Source of the DNA: Eupeodes corollae
Lineage: Eukaryota > Arthropoda > Insecta > Diptera > Syrphidae
Assembly: GCF_945859685.1 (NCBI RefSeq)
Contig: NC_079148.1
Span: forward strand, 138,381,133 to 138,445,132
Direction of reading: 5' to 3'
Length of the DNA: 64,000 nucleotides
The notes under the pieces were generated by a model. It made no database searches. It was not told where the DNA came from and was given only the letters and a program-made list of their open reading frames with translations. Positions 43,980-54,589 of this stretch are shown here, one piece after another (position 1 is the stretch's first letter; each line of letters starts with the position of its first letter). The translations under genes were made by a program, and so were the position numbers.

Positions 43980-45060
43980 CAAGCCTCGGATTTTATTGAG
44001 ACTTAAGATCTCAACATACATAATTCCGCTGGTACGGATGGTATCCCCGATATTTTTCTGAAGAGGTGTTTTTCAACGCTGGCAAAACCACACCGTAAGC
44101 TTTTTCGTCTGTCTTACTCCTCAGGTCCCGTTTTTAGCGGATGAAAAACAGCATTTGTCCAGCCTATTCCCAAAAAAGGCGAATCTTCTTCACCCTCTAA
44201 CTACCGACCTATTTCTCTTACGTCCCTTCTTTCCAAAGTCATAGAAACGCTGATAAATTATCAGCTCAAGAAATATCTCGAAGATCGAAAGCTTCTTAAT
44301 GACCGACAGTACGGCTTTCGCAGCAATAGGTCCACTGGTGGTGTCTGCATGGTTCATTTCACCGAACAGTCGAGCAAATCTTTAAATCGCTTTGGGGAAA
44401 GTAAGACGCTTGATATTTCAAAAGCATTTGATAGGGTTCGGTATCAGTCCCTCTTATCAAAAATGCGCGCTTTCGGTTTTCACGAATCCCAGCTTCATTG
44501 GATAAGTAGTTATAAAGTAAACTACAAAATAAATGCTGGTGTGCCACAGGGCTCTGTTCTATCTCCAACAAACTTATATAGGCAATGTCGCCAAAACTGC
44601 CACAAGGTGTTTGGGTTTTCTAAGGCGATGTAAGATACGTTTTTCTTCCCCTCTGATCTGGCTGATCTTCAAGACTTATACACGTCCAAAGCTTGTGTAT
44701 AACTGTCATATCTGAGCTGGTGCTCATGTAACTTACTAAAGCCTTTTGGACAGTATTGAACGTAGAGCATTATAGGATCATTCACGTCCCTTGAACATCG
44801 TGATAAAGTTTTCTGTCGTAAGCTTTTTTACCGTTATTTTAAAGGTTTATGCTCAAGAGAAATAGCTAGCTGCATTTCTCCCCTTAAACAGTTCAAACGT
44901 AATACTCACGCTTGTAGGAATACTCATCGTTATACCCTCGAGCCCAACTTCGTTCGTAATGTCAGGTACAAATATTCTTTCTTTAGCCGTACTACGCCAT
45001 TGCAATACTCAGGAATTCAAAACCTATGTGCACTGATACCTCCCTTCAACCTTTTACATA
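43980..45060 (+). pseudogene. CR1/Jockey-group LINE fragment J1b
   Basis: RT parts in order: NSAGTDGIPDIFLKRC (44027), FVQPIPKKGESSSPSNYRPI (44155), SKVIETLINYQLKKYLEDRK (44235), LNDRQYGFRSNRSTGGVCMV (44300), LDISKAFDRVRYQSLLSKMR (44410, catalytic Asp intact), FHESQLHWISS and NAGVPQGSVLSPT (44535). Immediately after SPT a deletion removes the YADD region and joins RCLGFLRRCKIRFSSPLIW (44605) and RPKLVYNCHIWAGAH (44685). The C-terminus follows with stops (VLRHCNTQEFKTYVH, 45000). Sister copy of 9700-11130. Confidence 0.87.
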
Positions 45061-45109
45061 ATAAGGGTAGTAATATTCCCTTGAATGTGGAGAACTTTCC
45101 TTGAAATTA

Positions 45110-45380
45110 TCGATCTGCACTAGATGGAATTCCTCCCTTGTCTTTACATATCTCTTTACTCAGGTAAATGTTCAACTGTTTAAAGGCACCGGTATTTTAA
45201 TAAAGAAACAAAATAAATGTTTTCGAGTTAAATTCAGAATTTCTTTTTCCAAGCCTTTCACTGCTAATTAAGGAGTTCCACAGGGTTGTCAATAAGGACC
45301 ACTATTTTTAAATTTTGTTCATGTCTATGAAAAATAGATTTGATGTACTTGAATGAAAATAAGGACTTTTCAACCAATAA
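45110..45380 (+). pseudogene. LINE RT scrap J4
   Basis: DGIPP after SAL (45115-45140) and, after a gap, GVPQGCQ-stop-GPLFLNFV (45270-45320) are the RT finger and pre-palm motifs. Only these two islands are readable, so the clade is open. Confidence 0.55.
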
Positions 45381-47029
45381 TGAAATATGTACACATGATC
45401 TTTATGGACAAACAAAATGCTTGAGGATTGAATAAAGTGTTCCTACTTTTTGAAGAAAATTGCAGCAAATGACAACCTCTTAATCTTGACACCCATTACT
45501 GCATACTTTTTAAAAATCACAATTTAGAAAATATTAACAAAATATTCAGGACTAAAATTAAATGTCTGAAATTTAAATTATTTGCCTAACACAAGTGTTG
45601 AAGACATAACTACCAACAATTAAGTCATGTACCTAATATTCTGCCCATAGCCGTATTTCTCGATTAATATAATGAACAATTCTATTTGAATGTATATTTA
45701 TTTAGTTCTCATTCAAACACGTACAGTTATAGCAATGCAATCATATATACACACGAATATATATAAACAAACATGTCCTTCCTTAGGTATGTATGTGTAT
45801 GCAGTGGGAAACACGATGTCCTGTGGGAATGCTAATTGATGCGAATCAACTACCCCAAAGCAGAGTGATTTATGATAATTGCTTAATTTTTCGTAACAAC
45901 TATAAACTGGACGCAAAGCGGCGCGACGCTTCGAACAAACGCAACGGGCGCCAAACAAATATTTATATTGAGATTCTTGTTGCAAACTATGCCTGCAAAA
46001 CTTTGTTGCAAATTGCAATTTAATAACCAAACCATATCAATGAGAATGAATTGATTGTGTGAAAAGGGGGCCAAAAATATACATTAACATCAATATTTAA
46101 CCTATAATATTTGCTTGGAATTGCGGGCTATAAAAAGATTATTTATGTTTATTGAGTTCTTGAAGTGTAGTTTTTTTATTTAAGGTAACAAATATATTAA
46201 TGAGCTTTTATGAACAAAAAAAAATAAATAACAATAAGTAAAGTTACTACAAAAACAAAATAAAGTACTTAATTCTTACAAGTGGCACAAAATGCTTTAA
46301 AATAACCCCAGAAGTTCTTAAGATGCTTAGCAATATTCCAAAAAAAAAGATAACTACAAATTGTCATTTATGAAGCTTCAAAATAGGTGATTGTTGGTTC
46401 TGTCGATATATTCGGAAGGTAATTTTTGAAAAAAAGTTGTTAATTTGCTTTTTATACTTTGAAGATTGATCTTCATTTCTTTTTAAAAAAAATTTAATCG
46501 AAGATAGTTTCTTGTATATAATTTACACAAACTAAAGGGGTTATTAGCACCCTTAACATATTTTAAGATTAAACAAAGTGCATGCTTTAGGAAATTAGGG
46601 AAGAATTGAAGAGGAGACATTGATCTAAATTTTTGAATTTTATAATGAGAAGGAAAAACGGATTTGGGTAATTCCACATTCTCGATGTACGATAAAGAAA
46701 AGAATCTCTATACTTAACAGTACGTCCAAAATTGTGATAAAGGCTAAATTAATTAGCATTTTTTAAGGTATTACGTGTATTACGGTTAAAATGTTTAAGA
46801 GGGAAATGCAACTTGTTCACTCAACAGAACATTTTTTGTTAAGAGACAGACAGACAATTTCACGGCAGTGTTCGAGCGATGTAAAGATTTCAGTAATAGT
46901 ACTATCAACTATCAACCTGCAACCTGCAAAAATATGAGATTAATATTCAAGTTTTGGGCAAAAAAAGGCTTTTTAGATTATAGCCAGATCTGTTGGCTGA
47001 AAAAATTCTTGTAGCTTCAAAGAAATACT
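45381..47029. other. non-coding stretch
   Basis: About 1.6 kb with no supported gene. The part 45790-46030 is less AT-rich (AAGCGGCGCGACGCTTCGAA) and could be host regulatory DNA, but nothing specific can be shown. Frames on either strand there have no domain. Confidence 0.35.
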
Positions 47030-47300
47030 AACCATCTAGCAGCATTTTTGGCATTGTGGACCATGTATGTGATCTTTCGACAAGAGCTGATCTCTGATAC
47101 ACATAAATATTACAGAAATTAGAGTTTCTTTGATGCAATTGCCGCTCATGGATGGTGGTATCGAGGGTGGGTTACACTTTAACGAAAGAAGGCACCATTT
47201 TGTTTTTGAAGCATTAAATTCTATAAGGGTAAGTAATTCACTATTGGACAATGCTGTCCAAGTCGGAACTCAATTGGTTTATCTTACGTTGCCGTTGGAG
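47030..47300 (-). pseudogene. LINE RT thumb scrap J5
   Basis: Minus-strand EFNASKTKWCLLSLKCNPP and IPPSMSGNCIKETLIS (47220-47110) match the post-palm thumb motif of CR1/Jockey RTs (F-N-A-S-K-T-x, then M-x-G-x-x-I-x-E). Nothing else of the element is readable. Confidence 0.55.
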
Positions 47301-47648
47301 TTCCAAATCTAAAAGACAAGGATGTAAAGCTGAGCGTACTGTATTCAGGTGAGGTCTTCACTCACCTGCGTGCGCCACCTGAGTCACGGTCTTCTTCTAC
47401 TTCGCCGTCCCTCGGGATTGGATTCGAAGACTTTCCGACATACGGCACACAAAAATCACCCGAAGAATTTTTCTCTCGAAGCATCCTAAGACAATTTCGT
47501 CTCTCTTTGAAGAGGTTCAAGTCTCAACGCCATAAAAAAGAACTGGGATGAAGAGTGTCTTATAGATGGTGATTTCAAATTCTCGAGAGAGGCTTTACTA
47601 CTCAGTTGCCTTCTAAGTCAAAAGAAGCAGCGATTGGCAAGAGTTATT

Positions 47649-48496
47649 AACTTCCCATAGGAAGTTATTGTAATGGGTCCGATTTGTCAAATTGAAAATT
47701 TTGACATTTCTCGACGTTTCAAGGTCAATAGAGTCGAAATAATAGATTTTTAGAGAGATGTCTGTGCGTGCGTGTGTACGTACGTTTGTACGTCCGTACG
47801 TTCGCGACGTTTTTTTCGTCGTCCATAGCTCAAGAACCAGAAGAGATATCGACTTCAAATAAATTTTGTTATACAGATAATAAGACAGAAAGATGCAGAA
47901 AGGGCTCTCAAGAAAATTGCGTGGGTGGTTTTTTTACCATACCAGTTTAAAAAAAGGTGCAAATTTTGGTTAACCCTAAATATCTTACGAACCAAAAGCG
48001 CTAGAGACTTGAATTTAATTTTATATAATATATTGTAACGTGATACCAAACAAGTATATTTTTTGAAAAAAATTAACATAATGGTTTTTTTTATAAATCA
48101 ATAAAACTGAAAAAATAAATTTGTCACCTCCAAAATATTACGACTAAAATATGATTTCATCTCCAAAACAATTTTGTGCAACGAAGAATAATGTTTTTGA
48201 TATCTAATAAAATTTTGAGAAAAATCGAATTGACAATTTTCTTGAGAGCCCTTTCTGCATCTTTCTGCCTCATTATCTGTATAACAAAATTTATTTGAAG
48301 TCGATATCACTTCTGGTTCTTGAGCTATGGACGACGAAAAAAACGTCGCGAACGTACGAACGTACGTACACACGCACGCACAGACATCTTTCTAAAAATC
48401 TTTTATTTCGACTCTAGGGACCTTGAAACGTCGAGAAATGTCAAAATTTTCAATTTGACAAATCGGACCCATTACAATAACTTCCTATGGGAAGTT
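47649..48496. repeat. large inverted duplication of the F left end
   Basis: Arm 47649-47919 and arm 48234-48496 are near-identical reverse complements (both carry the terminal hairpin, TCGGACCCATT, ACGTCGCGAACGTACG and GGGCTCTCAAGAAAATTG), separated by about 314 bp of normal F sequence. Confidence 0.9.
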
Positions 48497-49128
48497 AATA
48501 AATAAAAAAATTTGTAACCTCCAAAATTTTACGACTGAAATATGATTTCATCTCTAAAACAATTTTGTGCAACGACGAATAATGTTTTTGACATCTGATA
48601 AAATTTTGAGAAAAATCGAATTGACAGTTTTTTTTTACAAAAAATAAAAACCGAAACAAAATTAACAAAAGTTGGTAAAAAATTATTTTCGACTCAAATA
48701 TCTTTTAAAAACTTTGAGATAATAGCTTCTAACTAATTTTATCTTATAAGAAATATTGTTTTCAACATTTGGTAAAATTTTTAAAAAAATTCGAATTGAC
48801 AGATTTTTTACAAAAAATAAAACTCTAAAAAAAACAATACTAAAACTTGGTAAAAATTTGCTTTCGGCTCAAATAGCTTTTCAAAAATTAAAAATATTGG
48901 CTTCAAACTTATTTTATTTCACAGAAAATATTGTTTTCAATATTCAGTAATTTTTGTATAAAAATCCAACAGTCTGTATTTCATAAAAAAATAAAATCTA
49001 CAAAAAATAGTAAGCAAATTTAGTTAAAATTGATACGAGTACATATGGACAAACTTTCAAGCAAGACAAATCGGCAGACGGGATGGGAAGTTATCAGTTT
49101 GGGTCGCATCCCAGCCTCTTTTTTTTTT
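47649..49128 (+). repeat. F element inserted in RTE copy 2, both ends present
   Basis: The left end AACTTCCCATAGGAAGTT (47649) is itself an inverted repeat of 7 bp around CATA. The right end has GGGATG (49080) ... CATCCC (49107), then AGCCTC and T10. Against the uninterrupted RTE copy at 62720, about 9 bp of target are missing and no duplication is seen. Inside are the TCCGATTTGTC and GACGACGAAAAAAACG blocks, and 165-bp units near 48600-48950. No protein is encoded. An inverted duplication occupies 47649-48496. Confidence 0.8.
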
Positions 49129-50234
49129 ATTTCAGCGCTGACGTTGGCGTCGGCGTCGTTGTCTGTATTTATATCGGTGACTAGATAGACAAAGTCCTTA
49201 GTCCTCGAGGTTATAGCTTTCAATGGTGACGTTTTGTCCAAGACGTCGTTGTCCAATGTCCTTTTTTGATGACAGCATATACTTGGTCTTGCCCTCATTG
49301 ATCACTAAACCCGTCTTTTTCGCTTCCGTCGCAATGCTCAAAAACGTTCCACTAAAATCACGCTTTGATGTTCCAATTATGTCAATATCATCTGTGTTTC
49401 CGAGTTGTTAGATGGACCTTTGGAAGATTGTGACTCTAGGGTTGACAGTTGAGTTTTGCACAATTCTTTCCAGGACGATGTTGAAGAAGTCGCATGACAG
49501 TGCATCGCCTTGTCTAAAACCTTTTTTGACATAAAATGCATGGGAGAGATCTTTTCCGACCTTGATAGAGCAGCGTGCATCCTACATCGTCATTCTAGAT
49601 ATTGCTCGGTAGAGGTCTTCCCTATAGATGCTGTCATACGCGGCTTTAAAATCGATAAAGAGATGGTGGGTATCGATTTGAAGTTCCTGGGTTTTTTCCA
49701 AGATCTGCCGTAGTGTGAATATTTGGTCAATAGTGGACTTTCCTGGTCTGAAGCCACACTGATAAGGACCAATCAGATTGTTGACGAATGGTTTCAGACG
49801 TTAACATAATACGGCAGAGAGGATCTTATATGCAATGTTAAGCAGACTGATGCCTCTGTAGTTGGCGCAATTTACAGGGTCTCTTTTTGTATGTATGAGC
49901 GAAACTATGCTGAGATTCCACTTATCGGGCATTCTTTCTTCCGACCATATTTTGCAGATGAGTTGGTGCATGCTCCCTACCAAGCCATCGCCTGCTGCTT
50001 TAAATAGTTCGGCACCGATCCCGTCAGCTCCAGCGACATTATTAGACTTTAGTTTAGATATAGCTATCTTCACTTCGTCAAGGTTGGGTAAACGGAATTG
50101 TTGATTTGATAGGTTGAGTGGTTCTATCTCCCTTAAAGCGAAATTTGGTTCGTCATTGCCGTAATAGAGAGGAGAGCGTTTATAAGTTTTAGAAAAAGAG
50201 TCGGGGACAAAACGGATGCCTGGCAACACCAGCA

Positions 50235-50510
50235 TTTAATTAATGACTGTAAACTATTTAATATAACTTTTACTGAACGGTTAGAAAAGTAATTTTTAAT
50301 CGAATGAAGCAAAGATTCATCAGATAGGAGATTTTGGTGCCAAACTTTATCAAATGCTTATGAAATATCAAGTGTAATAATTTTACTTTCTCCAGTGATT
50401 TTTTCCACTGTTCGGTTGGATAAACCACCAAATCACCGCAAAATCATGGACCTATTGCTACCCAGGTCATACTGCCGGTCATTAATTAGCTTTCGTTGTT
50501 CGAATTATTT
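50235..50510 (-). pseudogene. CR1/Jockey-group LINE J1c, 3' part
   Basis: Minus-strand RKLINDRQYDLGSNRSM (50490-50440) and ITLDIS-stop-AFDKVWHQNLL (50370), then SIKNYFSNRSVKVILNSLQ (50280), parallel J1b (LNDRQYGFRSNRS, LDISKAFDRV). Truncated at 50235 where RTE copy 2 begins. Confidence 0.8.
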
Positions 50511-51535
50511 CTTAAGCTAAACATTTATGTGAGTTTTCTTTTCAAATTATTCAATTTGATGCTTATTAATTATTTAAAATGGTCTTTTTCAAGTCTTCAG
50601 CAAGAAGCATTTGTATACCTTTTAAAGATTTGAGATGGTTTAATTTCTCTTTCAACTAAACAACGTAATCTTTAATACCAAATATCGTTGAACATTTTGG
50701 TCCTTCGAGCCGGATTTTCGTGTTTTTGTAAGGGTCTTCGGACGCACTCAAAGCTCCTGCAAACTTTATTATTATTTAATAAATGCACGCAGGATGGCGG
50801 TCATTAATAATATTTCGTTTTTCGAATTATTTCTTAAGACGAACATTTATCAGAGTCTTCTTTTGTGATGAATACAATTTACTTTTTTTCTAAGTATAAC
50901 GTTTTAAATATAAGGCTTATTAATGATATAGAATAGGCTTTTTTCAAGTCCTCTGAGAGAAGCATTTGTATACCCTTTAAAGATTTTAGATTGTTTTATT
51001 ACTTTTTTATAAAACATAATTCCAAAGATCGTTGAATATTTTGGTCCTTCGAGCTGGATTTTCGTGTTTTTGTAAAGCTATTTTGACACACTCAAAGCTC
51101 CTGCAAACTTCTTAATTATGAAATAAATGCACGCAGGATTTTATTGACATATTAATTTTTGAATGAATATTGAACTTTTAACGTCAGTAGTGAAAAATTT
51201 GCAACAAATTTGGTCCTTCAAGCTGGATTTTCAAATTTTTTTAATGAATTGACACCACTTCAATGTGGTATTGCATTGTAATATATACATTCTAAAATCA
51301 ATTAGGATTAGTTCCCAAGTTTTAGATTAATATTAATTAATTTAAATGGAAAAGCCTTGAGATTTTTGCTATTTAAATTTCCATAGACCCTTTCTCAAAA
51401 TACTACCGAAAATATCGAATTTGAAGCCAAATACGACCATAAACTAATTAAATATGAATTATCCTTGAAATAGAACCCGTATTTTCCACATTGAAACCTC
51501 CAGTATAAGCTTTCTTTTTCGAGATATTTCTTACG
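50490..51535. repeat. tandem array of about 300-bp units inserted in J1c
   Basis: Two and a half units. Landmarks recur at a step of roughly 300-350 bp: TTCGAATTATTTCTTAAG (50493-50516 and 50822-50840), TTTGGTCCTTCGAG (near 50698, 51045, 51215), CACTCAAAGCTCCTGCAAAC (50745, 51097) and AAATGCACGCAGGAT (50782, 51124). The J1c target sequence encoding the LKKYLE segment is present on both sides and once inside. The same family occurs at 53220-53750 and 57590-57950. Type unknown; no coding sequence. Confidence 0.75.
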
Positions 51536-51630
51536 CTGCTAATCAGTGTTTTTATGACCTGGAAAAGAAGGGACATGAGTGCTATTGGACGATAGTTTGA
51601 GGGTGAGGAGGACACCTTCCGATCTTAAGC
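51536..51630 (-). pseudogene. CR1/Jockey-group LINE J1c, 5' part
   Basis: Minus-strand SSPSNYRPIALMSLLFQVIK and TLISS (51620-51545) match J1b SSPSNYRPISLTSLL, ending where the array starts. It continues at 50510 after the array. Confidence 0.8.
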
Positions 51631-53219
51631 AAAATACTATACACCGAATGGCTCAATATCATATTTCTTAAAGAAAACGTTTATAGCTTATATTTTATAG
51701 CTTAACATATCGTTTTCGGTCCTTTTCTATACAATGCTCAAAAAAACTCATACAATTTATAAAATTAATTAGCTTAGATATTATTCATAATATTTCTCGA
51801 AGCTTTTCTTTGGCAAAGCTTTAGCTTCTCATTTTATTTTAATTATCTAAAAGATTTTTATATTCAAGAATGGGTGATACCTATATTTTTTTTATTCAGA
51901 CACAGGATCTACCAAAGAAACAAATGACAAATGAGCAAAAGAACAAACCTTCACCTTAACCCTTTTTTTTACTTTTTGTGTTGAAAAGAAAAAGGTAAAC
52001 ACAACGACGATATTATATAGCCTCATCATCTAGAATTAAAAGAAAAACACCTCGTTAATAGAAAGTTGAACATAATTTTTACTTAAGTTTTTAACAAAAC
52101 CCCAGGGTTCACAAAAGAATAATTTTGTAAGTAGGTACACTGGAGGTATACTATACGGGATGCCTATGCCTGATGGCAGTCCTCCGAAAGTCTTTCTAGC
52201 TGTATCCAAGTCCTCTTTCGACAAGCAATGAATCTAACTTCAGCCATTTTTATACCTCTTATTTCTCACTTGGTTGGTAAAATTAAAAGACTATCTCTCT
52301 GTCTCTAGAAATGTCTGAGGGTAGAAGAGAAGATTAATTTTTATATTTTTTTTTTTTCAAACGGGTAAAAATGTGCCTTCTTCTCCTCGAACCCACCTAT
52401 ACCGACCAACCAACCAACCAACCGACCGACCATGACATTTTTATTCGCCACTTTGAGATACAATTAAATTTCTTAATTGCTACATCTTTTCCAACGATTA
52501 CTCACCCACAATGGCTTTGATAAAAAGGGAATATCTCTTTCGTTCAGGTATAAAGTGTTAAAATCTTTTTATATCTTTAACATTAATGAACAAAGACAAA
52601 AAAACTTTTCTTTTTTTTACAAAGGATGATGTCGGATTCAGGAAGAAAATAAAATGAAAAAAAAATGCAATCAAAGATATTTTAAATCTACTCAAGTGTC
52701 TATTAAGGGGAGTTAAAAAACAAGAAAGACTGAGCTTAGAGTAAAATCCCCAAACATGAAAAACCCCTTATAATAGTCATTGCCATCGTCGTAGTAGTCG
52801 TAGTCGTACTCGTCACTCGTCCTTTTCGATCCTTTGCTTATGTCTTATGTCTGTTATTAGAGAACACCAGGTAAGGGTACTGTACTCATACATCCTATTT
52901 GCGTGTGTATAGTATACGAGATACAGGAGCAGAGTTTTTCACCTGAGTTAGATATATCAAAAGAAAGAGGATTTAATGACCATTAGGCTTACAGTTCTTT
53001 GGCTTTTATTCTGTCAAGGTCTATACGTATAAGGAATTGTTTGGAATTTACTGGAAAAGGAAACTCAAGTTGTCTGATGCCACAATGACGACGAACGAAG
53101 GAGTTGTTAATATCCTATCCTATCCTTAGAATGTTCTTTTTTTTTAATGACGATTTTATTTAAAGAGGGAAAGTGTAAGGAAGAAGTATATATGTAATGT
53201 ACATAAGTACATTTATACA
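51631..53219. other. non-coding stretch with simple repeats
   Basis: Includes CCAACCAACCAACCAACCGA at 52410, a GTAGTCGTAGTCGT-type run at 52792-52812 and the exon candidate at 52120-52270. The rest is unique AT-rich DNA. Confidence 0.4.
52120..52270 (-). CDS. possible short host exon, unidentified
   Basis: On the minus strand, ATG at 52244 begins MAEVRFIACRKRTWIQLERL and an overlapping frame, ATG at 52224, begins MSKEDLDTARKTFGGLPSGI then GIPYSIPPVYLL. The patch is less AT-rich and more codon-like than its surroundings. No domain is recognised and I cannot decide the frame or a splice site. Confidence 0.2.
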
Positions 53220-53750
53220 TTTAGTAGGTATATGAACATTTATATGAGTTTTTCTTTGTGATGGATACAATTTTTTTTGTTAAGAATTTTTCATCATTTG
53301 ATTCTAGACATAAGAACCACATATTCAATTTGAGGCTTATTAATGATATAAAATGGCCTTTTTTCAAATCCACAGACAGAAGTGTTTGTATACCTTTTAA
53401 AGATTTCAGATGGTTTTAATACTTTTTATAAGACAACTAAAACGACGAAATAAATAACACTAAAGATCGTTGAATTTTGTGGTCCTTCGAGCCGCATTTT
53501 CGTATTTTTTAATGGTCTACGGTTGCACTCAAAGCTCCTATAACCTTTTTAATTATTTAATAAATAGACGCAATATTTTTGCACCATATTTATTTTTGAA
53601 TGAATAGCGTGCTTTTAAAGTCAACAGTGAAAAATTTGCAATGAATTCAGCAGCACCCAAAAGTCGTTGAATATTTTGGTCCTTCGAGCCGGATTTTCGT
53701 TTTTTTGTAAGGGATGCACTCGAAGCTCCTGTAATCTAAAAATCATAATT
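53220..53750. repeat. second copy of the 300-bp array family
   Basis: Matches the array at 50490: GGCTTATTAATGATATAAAA (53331), GTTTGTATACCTTTTAAAGA (53384), TGGTCCTTCGAGCCG (53480 and again 53678) and CACTCAAAGCTCCT (53526). At least one and a half units are present. Confidence 0.7.
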
Positions 53751-53754
53751 ATTA

Positions 53755-54530
53755 ACTTCAAATAGGAATAGGTCCGATTACTCAAATTGAAAATTTTGAC
53801 ATTTCTCGACGTTTCAAGGTCAATAGAGTCGAAATAAAAGATTTTTAGAAAGATGTCTGTGCGTTCGTGTGTATATTTTTTTCGTCGTCCATAGCTCAAG
53901 AACCAGAAGAGATATCGATATCAAATAAATTTTGTTATACAGAAAATAAAGCAGAAAGATGCAGAAAGGGCTCTCAAGAAAATTGCGTGGGTGATTTTTT
54001 ACCATAGCATTTTGAAAAAAAGGTGAACATTTTGTTTAACCCTAAATATTTTACGAACTAAAATCGCTGCAGACTTGAATTTAATTTTATATAATATATT
54101 GAAACGTTATATCAAAGAAGTACATTTTTTGAAAAAAAATCCATTCAACGGTTTTTTTTATAAATCAAAAAATATGAAAAAAAATTCGTCGCCTCCAAAA
54201 TTTTACGACTAAAATATGATTTCATCTCAAAAACAATTTTTGCAACGACGATAGTTGGTAAAAATTGATTTTCGACCCAAATAGCTTTCAAAAATTAAAA
54301 ACGTTGGCTTCAAACTTATTTTATTTCCCAGAAAATATTGTTTTCGATTTTCAGTAATTTTTATATAAAATACCAACAGTCCGTTTTTTCATAAAAAATA
54401 AAGTCTACAAAAATAGTACTCAAATTTGGTAAAAATTGATACGAATACATATAGACAAACTTTTGAGCAAGACAAATCGACAGACGGAATGGGAAGTTAT
54501 CTATGTGAGTCGGATCCCAGCTTCTTTTTT
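53755..54530 (+). repeat. F element, shortened copy
   Basis: The left end is degraded (AACTTCAAATAGGAATAGGT at 53756), followed by the GGTCCGATT and CATTTCTCGACGTTTCAAGG blocks and GTCGTCCATAGCTCAAGAAC. One 165-bp unit remains near 54255-54380. The right end is intact (CGACAGACGGAATGGGAAGT at 54478, then GGATCCCAGCTTC and T6). About 780 bp long against 1.48 kb for the copy at 47649. Confidence 0.8.
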
Positions 54531-54589
54531 AAAAAATAAACTCAGGATTTTTGGGATGTATTCATTTTCGGATGTTCAAATAGTAGACA

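Larger units (their letters stand above)
47335..50234 (-). pseudogene. RTE-like retrotransposon copy 2, split by an F element
   Basis: From 50234 down: LPNLDEVKIAISKLKSNNVA and AELFKAAGDGLVGSMHQLIC (50090-49950), LSIVSLIHTKRDPVNCANYR (49900), GPYQCGFRPGKSTIDQ-type sequence (49770), DFKAAYDSI region (49650), KVLDKAMHCHAT in a shifted frame (49510), palm and YADD zone with stops (49390), KDFVYLVTDINTDNDADANV (49200). The frame then breaks at 49128 because F sits here, and resumes at 47648 with ITLANRCFF-type sequence, FERKILR-like (47480) and FESNPEG (47420). The 3' end is lost at 47335. The endonuclease is missing (truncation at 50234, beside J1c). Confidence 0.87.

Noticed and set aside
45713..46030. 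105-codon minus-strand frame in a less AT-rich block
   Set aside because: No recognisable motif; overlapping frames on the other strand are equally open.
46483..46677. 64-codon minus-strand frame (ELPKSVFPSHYKIQKFRSMS)
   Set aside because: A faint similarity in style to LINE C-termini but no motif I could name; left unannotated.
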